A stretch of 64,000 nt of DNA from an uncultured Collinsella sp. (lineage in GTDB: Bacteria; Actinomycetota; Coriobacteriia; Coriobacteriales; Coriobacteriaceae), in contig UQOY01000004.1 of assembly GCA_900542825.1 (NCBI GenBank), forward strand, positions 1 through 64,000. Direction: 5' to 3'. Within the stretch, counting starts at the first letter, position 1, and the number at the start of each line of letters is the position of its first letter. Below, piece by piece: positions 8,254-17,302 of this stretch. The translations under genes and the position numbers were made by a program. The notes under the pieces are model-generated. The model did no database searches and was not told the origin of the DNA. It saw nothing but the letters and a program-made list of their open reading frames with translations.

Positions 8254-11200
8254 CTAGGCCCGCGGTACGATCGGGCGGTTAACTTTGGCTAGCATATCAG
8301 AAGCACACGAATCGAGCGCCCAACTCCGGAAAGCCGAGAACTCCATGCGCGAGCGCAAGCCCTCCAAATAGCGAATTGACCTGCTTAATTGCACGCGACC
8401 GGGGTTTTCGGCCATCGCGATGCGACGCGTATCGTCAAACCCCGAAACGCGGCAGAAACCGAGTTCTTCGAAGATTCCCAGGCCGCTTGCCACCGAGCGC
8501 TCGTCGACCGGCGTGCGGGCATCGATGGCAAGACACATCTGAGCGATGTCGATATCGCTCGCGCAGAATGAATCGTCCCCCGTCTTGCCACGGTTGGAGC
8601 GCCACATGGTCTGCAGCGCTCGATAGAGCGTGACAAGCTCATCGCGCTCGGGCGCATAACAATCGAGCAGGCGTTCATTAATACGAGCGTCACGCGACGA
8701 ATAGAGCAGGTGAATCACGGCGGGCTGTCCATCGCGACCGGCACGGCCACTCATCTGGTTAAACTCAATCGCACCAAACGGCATGTGGTAGAGCACGACA
8801 TGACGGATATCGGGCAGGTTGACGCCCTCACCGAAGGCCGAAGTTGAAACGATGCAGCTGAGACTTCCGTCTCTAAAGGCTTCCTCAACACGGCGGCGAT
8901 CGGAGCGCGCAAGCCCGGCGTTATAGAACGCGATATGGGTCGCACAGTCGGGCACGCGTTTGCGCAACGTCTTGGCAAGCGCCACGGACTGGTCGCGCGA
9001 GTTCACGTAGATAACGGTCTTCTCCCCCGTCGCCACGATCGACACCAGGCGATTTTCGCGGCTCGCAAGGTCACGGTCGTCCTCGAGTTGTAGGTTCTCG
9101 CGAACGGTCTCGTCGACCACCGTCCTGGTAATCGGCAATACGCGAGCAAGCTCCGCCACGACCGGGGCCGTCGCGGTAGCCGTTGCCGCCATGACAACGG
9201 GGTCGCCCAGGGCTTTGAGAATATCGGGCATGTCGAGGTATGCGCTCCGGTCGCCGCCTTTGGCAAGACCGGCATGGTGTGCCTCATCGATAACGACAAA
9301 GCCAATACGTCCAGAACGTGCAAAGCGATCGCGATGGATAGACAGGAACTCCGGCGTCGTGAGAACGATGCCGGTGCGGCCCGAAGCCAGGCCGGCAAAC
9401 ACGTCATCGCGCGCCGCCTCCACGGTCTCGCCAGTCAGCACGCCAACGCCAATGCCGAGCGCGGCCATCGTCGAGGAAAGGTGATAGGCCTGGTCGGCAA
9501 CGAGTGCGCGCAACGGATAGACAAAAATGCTCGCACGCCCGCGAAGGACCGCCTCGCGTGCGGCATGTACATGGAAAATCAGAGACTTGCCGCGACCCGT
9601 TCCCATAACGGCCAAAACGCTCTGGTGGTCGGCCAGGGCGTCAAGCGCCTCGACCTGTGCGCGGTGCGGCTGGTTCGATCCGATAAAGCTGTGAATGAGC
9701 GAGCGCGTGAGCTCGGTATAGGAAAGCTGGGCAAGCGTCTCGCGCTTGCGCGACTCCAGGCGCAGGTCGGAGTCCGCCGGCTGTACGCCGCGGCGAAGCT
9801 CACATGCCGGATCGTCGATATTGGGCGCCGTGGCATCGCGCACCAAGACGTCTTTGATCATGAGCTTGGGCTTCACACGTCCCTGCCAATGCTCGGCAAC
9901 GGCCTCGAACACCAAGTCGACGGCGCTGTCGCAATTGATAAGCCTGTCGATCTGCGGCACGCGAAACATGATGGCCGGCACACTCGCGGCGCCATCGGTC
10001 GCCACAAAGCGCATGTGCTCGCCGGTTTTGCCCACCACGGCGCGATCACACATCGTCACGCCCTCGGCAACCAACAGCGGCACCTTATTACCCTGGCCAA
10101 ACGGCTCAAGGCGGGAAATCTGCTCGATGGTCTCGATATTCAATTCGGAAAGGTCGACCGTGGCGGCAACCTCGTCGGTGTCCTCAAAGTCCTCGGCGGG
10201 AAGCTCGGACAACACGGCGGAAAGACGTCGACGAAACTCATCGAGCTTAGACGCCTCGATGGTCACGCCCACCGCACCGGCATGTCCGCCGCGGCGAATC
10301 AGCAGGTCGGAGCAGCGCTCGACGGCTTCGAACAGATTGACCTTGCCTACCGAGCGGCCCGAGCCACGTGCTATACCGTCCTCGATAGAGAAAAGCAGCG
10401 CCGGCACGTGATATCGGTTGGTAAGGCGGCTCGCCACGATGCCCTTAACGCCCTCGTGCCAACCTTCGCCGCCCACGACAATCGCGCGCCCGCCGTCATA
10501 GGTCTCCTCGACCTTTGCCATGGCATCGCGCGTGAGCTCCGCCTCGATCTCGCGACGCTGGCGGTTGATCTCCTCAAGCTCGGCTGCCAGTGCGCTTGCC
10601 TCGATAGGATCACGGGCAAGCAGCAGGTCGAGCGCCAATTTTGGATCGGCCATGCGGCCGGCGGCGTTTAAGCGGGGAATAAGCGAGAACGATAGACCGT
10701 CCGCCGTAATGGTAGTCAGATCGGCCTTGGCGAGCGCTGCAAGCGCGATGTAGCCGGGACGGGCCGTCACGCGCATCTGCTGGATACCCTCGGCGACCAG
10801 AGCGCGATTCTCGGGCGTCAACGGCATCATGTCGGACACGGTGCCCAGCGCCGCGACCTCAATCAGCGAACGCCAATACGACGGCTTGCCCAGACGCTCA
10901 CCCAAAACCTGCACCAGCTTGAGCGCCACACCGGCACCGGCAAGTTCACGCGAGGGCCCCTCATCCTCGAGTTTGGGGTCGGTCAGGGGCACGCCCTGCG
11001 GCACCTGGTCGGACGGCTCATGGTGGTCCGTAACCACCAGATCGATTCCCAGGCTCTCCAGATAGGAGACCTCATCCTTGGCCGCGATACCGTTATCGAC
11101 GGTCACGATCAGATTGGGTTGGGCGAGCTCGTTAACGCGGTCGAGCGCCGCGCGCGAAAGACCGTAGCCTTCGTCAAAGCGATGCGGAATAAACGGCGTG

Positions 11201-11541
11201 ACATCGGCGCCAAACGTCCGCAGCGCCTCGGTCAACAGACAAGTCGACGTAATGCCATCGACGTCAAAATCACCAAAGACGGCGATGCGTTCGTGGTTGC
11301 GAATGGCGCGCTCGACACGATCGGCAACAACCGACATGCCCGGAATGACGAGCGGATCGGCCCAATCACGGTCGAGCGAAGGCGTCAAAAATAGCTGTCC
11401 TTCCTCAATTGAGGCAATGCCGTGCGCAACCATAATGCGTGCCACCAGCCCGGGTATGCCCAGACCAGCCGAAAGCTCCTTTTCGAGCTCGGGATTTTGC
11501 TGAGCGACCGCCCAGCGATGCGTCGTCTTAAGCGATGACAT
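8254..11541 (-). CDS. recJ: RecJ exonuclease fused to a RecQ-like SF2 helicase
   Basis: A 1,095-residue fusion. Residues about 1-570 are RecJ, the 5'-3' single-strand DNA exonuclease: GDFDVDG at about 90-96, TDHH at about 171-174, the DHHA1 block GSGRSVGKVNLFEA and GGHAGAVG. After a linker comes a superfamily 2 helicase: Walker A MGTGRGKS near 645, DEAH near 753, ATATATAP, and QMSGRAGRDGQ near 932. The last part (about 985-1,095) is a helical region without a motif I know. In E. coli RecJ and RecQ are separate proteins that resect ends together, so the fusion predicts coupled unwinding and digestion. I prefer the ATG at 11541 because RecJ homology begins there; a GTG at 11586 is in frame. Confidence 0.9.
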   Translation of the reverse strand: MSSLKTTHRWAVAQQNPELEKELSAGLGIPGLVARIMVAHGIASIEEGQLFLTPSLDRDWADPLVIPGMSVVADRVERAIRNHERIAVFGDFDVDGITSTCLLTEALRTFGADVTPFIPHRFDEGYGLSRAALDRVNELAQPNLIVTVDNGIAAKDEVSYLESLGIDLVVTDHHEPSDQVPQGVPLTDPKLEDEGPSRELAGAGVALKLVQVLGERLGKPSYWRSLIEVAALGTVSDMMPLTPENRALVAEGIQQMRVTARPGYIALAALAKADLTTITADGLSFSLIPRLNAAGRMADPKLALDLLLARDPIEASALAAELEEINRQRREIEAELTRDAMAKVEETYDGGRAIVVGGEGWHEGVKGIVASRLTNRYHVPALLFSIEDGIARGSGRSVGKVNLFEAVERCSDLLIRRGGHAGAVGVTIEASKLDEFRRRLSAVLSELPAEDFEDTDEVAATVDLSELNIETIEQISRLEPFGQGNKVPLLVAEGVTMCDRAVVGKTGEHMRFVATDGAASVPAIMFRVPQIDRLINCDSAVDLVFEAVAEHWQGRVKPKLMIKDVLVRDATAPNIDDPACELRRGVQPADSDLRLESRKRETLAQLSYTELTRSLIHSFIGSNQPHRAQVEALDALADHQSVLAVMGTGRGKSLIFHVHAAREAVLRGRASIFVYPLRALVADQAYHLSSTMAALGIGVGVLTGETVEAARDDVFAGLASGRTGIVLTTPEFLSIHRDRFARSGRIGFVVIDEAHHAGLAKGGDRSAYLDMPDILKALGDPVVMAATATATAPVVAELARVLPITRTVVDETVRENLQLEDDRDLASRENRLVSIVATGEKTVIYVNSRDQSVALAKTLRKRVPDCATHIAFYNAGLARSDRRRVEEAFRDGSLSCIVSTSAFGEGVNLPDIRHVVLYHMPFGAIEFNQMSGRAGRDGQPAVIHLLYSSRDARINERLLDCYAPERDELVTLYRALQTMWRSNRGKTGDDSFCASDIDIAQMCLAIDARTPVDERSVASGLGIFEELGFCRVSGFDDTRRIAMAENPGRVQLSRSIRYLEGLRSRMEFSAFRSWALDSCASDMLAKVNRPIVPRA

Positions 11542-11817
11542 AGGCGCCCACCCCCGATAGGGGCAGGTCGCCGCGATACCTCTCACGGTTCATAGCGATG
11601 AGTCCTCTGTGTATGCCCGCTTCGGCAGGCAGATCTGTTGAACGGATTTATTATACCGTGCGGCACGGACGCAGAGCCTCGCAGCACGTCGTGGTTTCGG
11701 TAAACGATGCCGGTAATAGCCTCGAAATAATCGAGCGTTTCTGACGCACGGGCGCATGCGAGCGTCTAGCATATCCATTCAAAACGGATTCGCGAGCAAA
11801 GGGAGTCACAAGAGCAT
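11542..11817. promoter_or_regulatory. Divergent intergenic region
   Basis: It separates the minus-strand recJ-rel operon from the plus-strand transporter and should hold both promoters. I see no gene. An AT-rich patch (GGATTTATTATACCG, about 11645) is a possible -10 area. Confidence 0.35.
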
Positions 11818-12816
11818 ATGAAGCAATGGGTTGGACTGGGAAAGTTCCTCGCGGGGCATATGCAGGTCATCGTTCCGATTTGCGTAACGTTCGGTGTGCT
11901 CTTTCCCCAGCAGATCGGCGTACTCAAGCCCATCGTTCCCGCTCTTTTCGCCTTTATGACCTTCCAAGGTGCGCTCAGCAATACCTTCCACCAGGTAGCT
12001 GAGGTGTTCCACCGTCCGCTGCACTTGATTTTGGCGCTGCTCGTCTCGGCGGTGCTTATTCCCATAGCAGCTTATGCCATGGGATCGCTGTTCTTTGGCT
12101 CCAACCCCAACCTTGTCTGCGGCATCGTGCTCGAGTACAGCGTACCCGTGGCGGTCACTGCCTTTATGTGGATTAGCATGTTCGGCGGTAACGGCCCGCT
12201 CGCGCTTACCATCATCCTGACGTCCTCGGTTATCTCCCCTGTGACGATTCCGCTCACGCTGAAGCTCTTGCTGGGTGCCACTGTCTCAATCGATGTGCCA
12301 AGCATGATGCAAGACATGGCCTTTATGATCGCCATCCCCGCCGTGCTCGGTATCGTGATCAACGAGCTCACACGTGGATGGGGACACGAGAAGCTCTCCC
12401 CCGCGCTCTCGCCCGCCTGCAAGTTCATGATGATGGGCGTTATCGCCTCCAACTCCACCGCCATGAGCGAGTACGTTCTGCACATGAACGCGATGCGCCT
12501 GGAAGTCGCCCTCTTTATTTTGACCTTCGCCATCAGCGGCTTTGTCGTGGGCATTCTGGTCGCCCGTGCGCTGCATCTGCCATATAGCGAGACGACTACC
12601 ATGTGCTTTACCTGCGGCATGCGTAACATCTCTTCGGGCGCCGTCATCGCCACGCAGTACTTTCCGGGCGAAGTCGTGTTTCCCGTCATGTGCGGAACGC
12701 TGTTTCAGCAGGTATTCGCCTCGTTTATCGGGCATCTCTTTGAGCGTCTAACCGGCGAGGAGCGCGCCGCCCAGCGCAAGCGCGTCGAGGCCGGCCGCGA
12801 CGCCATGGCACGCTAG
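11818..12816 (+). CDS. Bile acid:sodium symporter (BASS) family transporter
   Basis: A 332-residue integral membrane protein with about nine to ten hydrophobic segments. It has the BASS fold features: ALFAFMTFQGAL early, the VLEYSVPVAVTAFMWISMF helix, and the conserved CFTCGMRNISSGAVIATQYFPGEVVFP near the C-terminus. Family members move bile acids, pantoate, pyruvate or other organic anions with sodium. In a gut bacterium bile acid is tempting, but sequence alone does not fix the substrate. It is a single gene, convergent with the DUF4931 gene (30 bp gap). Confidence 0.8.
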   Translation: MKQWVGLGKFLAGHMQVIVPICVTFGVLFPQQIGVLKPIVPALFAFMTFQGALSNTFHQVAEVFHRPLHLILALLVSAVLIPIAAYAMGSLFFGSNPNLVCGIVLEYSVPVAVTAFMWISMFGGNGPLALTIILTSSVISPVTIPLTLKLLLGATVSIDVPSMMQDMAFMIAIPAVLGIVINELTRGWGHEKLSPALSPACKFMMMGVIASNSTAMSEYVLHMNAMRLEVALFILTFAISGFVVGILVARALHLPYSETTTMCFTCGMRNISSGAVIATQYFPGEVVFPVMCGTLFQQVFASFIGHLFERLTGEERAAQRKRVEAGRDAMAR

Positions 12817-12846
12817 ACTGTCCGCATTACGCGGGTGTTAATCTTG

Positions 12847-13644
12847 CTATACAAGCGTTTCCAGATGCGCACGCAAGCGCTCAGCATCGATATCGAGCGT
12901 TGTCTCGGCATTGACCTGGGCCAAACGATAGCCGACAAAGTAGGGCGAAACCACCCAACGCGGAAGCGCCTTGGCAATGGTCCGGCCGTCCATGTGGTAG
13001 AAGAACAAGTTGTACGACTCCGCGCGGCCGCCGTGGTGCTCGTGCAGGATATAGCGCAGGGCCACCTGAATCGCATCGGCAAACAGGTCCGCTTCGGCTT
13101 GGTCTCTAGTGTCATTGCTGGCGGCGATTCCCTGCGGGGCTGAAACGTTGATCTCAAAGAATCCCATGATCGGTTCGATTGAGATGTTGACCGCGATTCT
13201 CCCCTGTTGCCAGACATTGATGCCTTCGAAATTGGCGGAAGTCAGCGAAGCATAACCGTCCTCCTGCTCCAGACCCACAATCTGCATGTGCGGATGAACG
13301 AGACTACCGCCCGAGAGCGGACCTTTGTTCTTGTACATCAGCACGCTTCGATACTGCTGTGAATCGATCATCTGCTGCCAACAACCCAGGGCAAACCTCA
13401 TTACATGGTGGAGTTCATCCGGCTCATAGGTCACCAGGTCTGCGTCGTGGTCGGCCGACTCGATCAGCACGGTTTGACGGGTGGCGCGCAGGGTTTTGAA
13501 CTTATTCTCGAGCCAGGTGCAATCGCCGTCGCGCCGGATGATATTGACGAGTTCCTCGGTATCGCAAAAGGGGCACGCGGTGCCAGGGCGCCGGTTGTCG
13601 TCGGGCTTACCGTTCGCCTGCTGAACGTCAAATACCAGCGCCAC
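12847..13644 (-). CDS. DUF4931/GalT-like HIT-superfamily protein
   Basis: 265 residues. It carries a zinc-type CPFC motif near the N-terminus and the HIT-like GGSLVHPHMQIVGL motif in the middle. Both are arranged as in galactose-1-phosphate uridylyltransferase and the DUF4931 family, so a nucleotidyl transferase or hydrolase role is likely. The substrate is unknown. The start is GTG at 13644, only 3 bp after the cutC stop, which argues for a cutC-DUF4931 operon with coupled translation. HPHMQ is the normal GalT-type variant of the HIT triad. Confidence 0.72.
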   Translation of the reverse strand: MALVFDVQQANGKPDDNRRPGTACPFCDTEELVNIIRRDGDCTWLENKFKTLRATRQTVLIESADHDADLVTYEPDELHHVMRFALGCWQQMIDSQQYRSVLMYKNKGPLSGGSLVHPHMQIVGLEQEDGYASLTSANFEGINVWQQGRIAVNISIEPIMGFFEINVSAPQGIAASNDTRDQAEADLFADAIQVALRYILHEHHGGRAESYNLFFYHMDGRTIAKALPRWVVSPYFVGYRLAQVNAETTLDIDAERLRAHLETLV

Positions 13645-13647
13645 GGG

Positions 13648-14325
13648 TTACGCCTCCAGCGGCACGATCTTGGTACCATGGAGCTCGGAGACGCCCAATG
13701 CCGCCGCCACGGTATCGCGATTGGCCGTGGAAATGCCGCCGCCGGGAAGGATGGTCAGACGGTCGCCCGCATACTCGACAAGACGCGATAGGTGCTCCAG
13801 ATTGTCCTCGATCGGCGTTCCAGCAGCACCACCATGCGTCAGGATACGCGTGACGCCGCAGTCGGCGAGCGTGTCGACAGCATCGATCTGAGCCTCGGGC
13901 GAGAGCTGGTCAAACGCCATGTGGAAGGTAATATCGATGGGCCCGCGCTTGCACTCCTCGGTCGCACAGCCCGCAGCCATCACGAGGGCGCCGAGCGTAA
14001 GCTCGTCGAGCGCCCATCCGCCGGCACAAGGCTTGCAGCAGCCAAAGACCAAGCCGTCGGCGCCGGCGCTCACGGCAAGACCCAAGTCCATCTCCATCAT
14101 GCGCAGCTCGTCCTGGTTGTAGTGAAAGTCACCGCCACGCGGGCGAATCATGCACATCACTCGCGCGTCATGCTCGTGAGCATAGCTGACCGTAGCGCTG
14201 ATAACACCAGCCGAGGGCGTGGTACCACCGACGGCAAGGTTATCGCACAACTCGATGCGCTTAGCACCGGCATCGATAGCCGCCGGCACCCGCTCAAAGT
14301 TCTCGGCACAAAACTCGTACAGCAT
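13648..14325 (-). CDS. cutC: CutC family protein
   Basis: A 225-residue TIM-barrel protein of the CutC family. It opens MLYEFCAENFERVPAAIDAG and carries RIELCDNLAVGGTTPS, MIRPRGGDFHY, TFHMAFD and LTHGG near their family positions. CutC was named for copper tolerance in E. coli, but that role is disputed and its enzymatic activity is not settled. I chose 14325 because GGGGGT lies upstream and the family N-terminus starts there; the frame extends to 14364. It is followed immediately by the DUF4931 gene. Confidence 0.88.
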   Translation of the reverse strand: MLYEFCAENFERVPAAIDAGAKRIELCDNLAVGGTTPSAGVISATVSYAHEHDARVMCMIRPRGGDFHYNQDELRMMEMDLGLAVSAGADGLVFGCCKPCAGGWALDELTLGALVMAAGCATEECKRGPIDITFHMAFDQLSPEAQIDAVDTLADCGVTRILTHGGAAGTPIEDNLEHLSRLVEYAGDRLTILPGGGISTANRDTVAAALGVSELHGTKIVPLEA

Positions 14326-14381
14326 AGATAGACCCCCAGATGACAAACGTTTTCCGATGGGCATTGTCGCACGCCCCCATG

Positions 14382-14450
14382 AAGTTGCGGTGGAATAGAG
14401 ACTGTTTTGGCCTCTGAGGCTCCCATTTAGTCCCTATTCCACCGCAACTT
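14382..14450. repeat. 17-bp inverted repeat element
   Basis: Arms AAGTTGCGGTGGAATAG (14382-14398) and its exact complement (14434-14450) flank 35 nt, which ends in TAGTCC. It lies just upstream of cutC. It may be a mobile-palindrome relic or a terminator. No T-run is obvious. Confidence 0.7.
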
Positions 14451-14506
14451 AAAGGGAGTAGTCGTTGGCATCTGCCACAACGTCGATGTTTTGGCAACGA
14501 CAGCGA

Positions 14507-14605
14507 AAGCCCGCCAGAGCGAACAAGGTGCCTTGAAACAAGGCGGCATTGACCTTCTGGTCATGCCGCCGAAGTTGAAAGGCAGATTGCCGCTCTGGCG
14601 GGCTT
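14507..14605. ncRNA. Candidate branched structured RNA or palindromic unit
   Basis: A perfect 15-bp outer stem (14507-14521 with 14591-14605, AAGCCCGCCAGAGCG) encloses two inner hairpins. The first is CAAGG-TG-CCTTG (14524-14535). The second is GGCGGCAT plus GACC-TTCT-GGTC (14542-14570). The result is a three-way junction of about 99 nt, unusual for a plain terminator. Expression is not shown by sequence, and it could equally be an intergenic palindromic repeat. Confidence 0.45.
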
Positions 14606-14618
14606 GCAGCGTCGAGCC

Positions 14619-14646
14619 GTTACGCGGTTTGGTAAAACCGCGTAAC
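14619..14646 (-). terminator. Hairpin directly after livF
   Basis: A 12-bp perfect stem (GTTACGCGGTTT/AAACCGCGTAAC) with a 4-nt loop starts 3 nt after the livF stop. There is no U-run, so it may stabilise the mRNA end rather than terminate. Confidence 0.5.
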
Positions 14647-14649
14647 TAG

Positions 14650-15363
14650 TTAACCGCCCAGATAGGCTTTGCGGACGTTGTCGTCGTGCAGCAGTTCTTG
14701 GCCGGTGCCGGTCATGGTGATCTTGCCGGTCTCGAGCACGTAGCCGCGCGTGGCGATCGAGAGCGCCATCTGCGCGTTCTGCTCGACCAGAAGCACCGTG
14801 GTACCGGCTTTATGCAGGTCCTCGACGATCTGGAAGATCTGCTCAATCAGAATCGGCGCCAGGCCCATGGAAGGCTCGTCGAGCATGAGCAGCTTGGGGT
14901 TACTCATAAGGGCGCGCCCCATAACGAGCATCTGCTGCTCACCGCCCGAAAGGGTGCCGGCGACCTGGCGACGGCGCTCCTTCAGGCGCGGGAACTGCTC
15001 ATAGACGCGCTCCAGGCCCGGAGCCACCGTGGACTTGGGCTGTGTATAGGCGCCCATCTCCAGGTTCTCCTCGACCGTCATCTGCAAAAAGGCGCGACGG
15101 CCCTCGGGCACCTGGGCCAGGCCCTTGCCCACCAGCTTGTCGGCAGGCGTATGGGTAATGTCCTCGCCCATAAACTTGATGGAGCCGGTCTTGGAACGCA
15201 GCAGGCCCGAGACAGTCTTAAGCGTTGTGGACTTGCCGGCGCCGTTCGCACCGATCAAGGCCACGATCTCACCCTCGTTGACGTTAAAGGAGATGTCCTT
15301 GATGGCGTGGATGGCGCCGTACCAGACGTTGATGTTGTAGACGGAAAGCATCGGCTCTGCCAT
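14650..15363 (-). CDS. livF: Branched-chain amino acid ABC transporter ATPase LivF
   Basis: A 237-residue ATPase of the high-affinity leucine/isoleucine/valine importer. Walker A GANGAGKST, signature LSGGEQQ and Walker B LLMLDEPSMGL are intact. The short length and the MLSVYNINVWYG opening mark LivF. It follows livG with stop and start adjacent, ending the livJ-livH-livM-livG-livF operon, and works as a heterodimer with LivG on the cytoplasmic face. Confidence 0.95.
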   Translation of the reverse strand: MAEPMLSVYNINVWYGAIHAIKDISFNVNEGEIVALIGANGAGKSTTLKTVSGLLRSKTGSIKFMGEDITHTPADKLVGKGLAQVPEGRRAFLQMTVEENLEMGAYTQPKSTVAPGLERVYEQFPRLKERRRQVAGTLSGGEQQMLVMGRALMSNPKLLMLDEPSMGLAPILIEQIFQIVEDLHKAGTTVLLVEQNAQMALSIATRGYVLETGKITMTGTGQELLHDDNVRKAYLGG

Positions 15364-16224
15364 TTAGTTCTCCCCCTTATCCTGCTTGCCCAGATATGCC
15401 TCGATAACAGCGTCGTTGTTCTGGATCTCCTCGGCCGTGCCCTTGGCAATGACCTTACCAAAGTTGAGCACGCAGATGCCCTCGCAGATATTCATGACGA
15501 GCGACATATCATGCTCGATAAGCATAATGGCGATGCCGAAGGTGTCGCGAATCTTGACAATGTTCTCCATGAGCTCCGCGGTCTCGGACGGGTTCATGCC
15601 GGCGGCAGGCTCGTCGAGCAGCAGTAGCTTGGGGTTGGTGGCAAGCGCGCGGACGATCTCCAGACGACGCTGAGCGCCGTAAGGCAGCGATCCGGCCTGC
15701 TCGTTTGCCAGATGCTCCATATCAAAGATGGACAGCAGCTCCATGGCGCGCTCGTGGGCGGCCTTCTCGTGCTTCCAATACGTCGGCAGGCGTAGCACGC
15801 CCTCAAAACCGGAGTAGCGCTCTTGGTTGTGTAGGCCGACCTTAACGTTGTCCTCCACCGTCATGGTGTTGAACAGGCGGATGTTCTGGAAGGTACGGGC
15901 GATGCCCATGCGGTTGACCTGATAGACCGACTTACCCGAGGTGTCCTCGCCGTCGAGCAGGATGGTGCCGTGCGTGGGCTGATACACCTTGGTGAGCAGG
16001 TTGAAGACCGTGGTCTTGCCGGCACCGTTGGGGCCGATGAGACCGGCGATCTCAGTCTTGCCGATGGTCAGGCTAAAGTCGTCGACTGCCTTAAGGCCGC
16101 CAAACTCAATGCCCAAGTGGATGCACTCGAGCGCCGGGCGCTGACCCAGGTCGCGGTCGGGAACGATGGCGCCAGAAGGATACGGGACCATCTTGCCCTT
16201 GTTGAACTCAAACTTACTGGGCAT
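15364..16224 (-). CDS. livG: Branched-chain amino acid ABC transporter ATPase LivG
   Basis: The second ATPase of the Liv importer, 286 residues. Walker A GPNGAGKTT, the LivG-specific loop ARTFQNIRLFNTMTVEDNV, a variant signature LPYGAQRR and LLLLDEPAAGMNP are all present. The start at 16224 is chosen because AGGAGGT lies 8 nt upstream; the gene thus overlaps the end of livM by 11 nt, consistent with coupled translation. An N-terminal extension of about 35 residues precedes the ATPase core. Confidence 0.95.
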   Translation of the reverse strand: MPSKFEFNKGKMVPYPSGAIVPDRDLGQRPALECIHLGIEFGGLKAVDDFSLTIGKTEIAGLIGPNGAGKTTVFNLLTKVYQPTHGTILLDGEDTSGKSVYQVNRMGIARTFQNIRLFNTMTVEDNVKVGLHNQERYSGFEGVLRLPTYWKHEKAAHERAMELLSIFDMEHLANEQAGSLPYGAQRRLEIVRALATNPKLLLLDEPAAGMNPSETAELMENIVKIRDTFGIAIMLIEHDMSLVMNICEGICVLNFGKVIAKGTAEEIQNNDAVIEAYLGKQDKGEN

Positions 16225-17293
16225 CGGCTGCCACCTCCTTCTTGGAAGCAAAGCGGTCCTTAATGCGTGCGAAGAACGCCTTGAGCTGCGGGTTGTTGGT
16301 AAAGATCATGACCAGGATCAGCACGATGGCGTAGATGAGCATGCGGTAGTCCGAGAACTGACGGAGCAGCTCGGGAAGCACCGTGAGCAACGCCGCCGCG
16401 ATGACGGAGCCGCGCATATTGCCCAGACCGCCAAGGACCACGAACACCAAGATGAGGATGGACGTGTTGAAGTCGAACTTGGTAGCGGAAAGCTGCGAGA
16501 AGTTTCCGCCGAAGAGGGCTCCGGCAGCGCCGGCGAGAGCGGCGGAAACCACGAAGGCGATCATGCGGTACTCGGTGACGGAGATGCCCACGGACTCGGC
16601 AGCGATCTTGTTGTCGCGCACGGCCATAATGGCACGGCCGGTACGGCTGCGAACCAGGTTGAGCACGATCACGAGTGCAACCATGACCAGGATGGCACCG
16701 GCGAGGAAGGTCGAGTACGTCGACACGCCCGAGGCACCCTGAGCGCCCTTGATGATGGCGGTGCCGTCCTCGAGCAGGTGCAGGTCGTTAATCGTGGAGT
16801 TACCCGTGATGTTAAAGATCACATGCAGGCCGCGGGAGTCGACGCCCACGATAAGGCAGGTGACGATCTCTTTGATGATCTCGCCAAAAGCCAGGGTCAC
16901 GATGGCCAGATAGTCGCCGCTCAGGCGCAGGACCGGGATACCGATCAGGAAGCCCAAGATGGCAGCGGCGATAGCGCCGACCACGATGCTGATGATCAGG
17001 CGCACCGGATCGGAGGGAACGGCGCTCTCGAGGGCGACCGCGGTGACGATGCCCGTGTAGGCACCGACGCTCATAAAGCCCGCATGGCCCAGCGACAAGT
17101 CACCCGCGATACCGACGACGAGGTTGAGGGAAATGGCCATGACGATGTAGGCCGTAATGGGAACCAACTGACCGGCGATCATGCGCGGGATCATATGGTT
17201 GGACTGCATAAAGAACACGATGGCGAAGGCCACGATGCACATGGCGTACGTGACAAAGTCGTGACGCGTCTGCTTATCTTTAAGAAACTTCAT
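16214..17293 (-). CDS. livM: Branched-chain amino acid ABC transporter permease LivM
   Basis: An inner-membrane permease of 359 residues with about nine to ten membrane segments. NLVVGIAGDLSLGHAGFMSVGAY and the cytoplasmic coupling loop around VRDNKIAAESVGIS are typical of LivM. Two starts are possible: ATG 17293, with AGGTGA just upstream, and an in-frame GTG at 17300-17302 directly after the livH stop. It pairs with LivH to form the channel. Confidence 0.93.
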   Translation of the reverse strand: MKFLKDKQTRHDFVTYAMCIVAFAIVFFMQSNHMIPRMIAGQLVPITAYIVMAISLNLVVGIAGDLSLGHAGFMSVGAYTGIVTAVALESAVPSDPVRLIISIVVGAIAAAILGFLIGIPVLRLSGDYLAIVTLAFGEIIKEIVTCLIVGVDSRGLHVIFNITGNSTINDLHLLEDGTAIIKGAQGASGVSTYSTFLAGAILVMVALVIVLNLVRSRTGRAIMAVRDNKIAAESVGISVTEYRMIAFVVSAALAGAAGALFGGNFSQLSATKFDFNTSILILVFVVLGGLGNMRGSVIAAALLTVLPELLRQFSDYRMLIYAIVLILVMIFTNNPQLKAFFARIKDRFASKKEVAADAQ

Positions 17294-17302
17294 AACGCTC
17301 AC

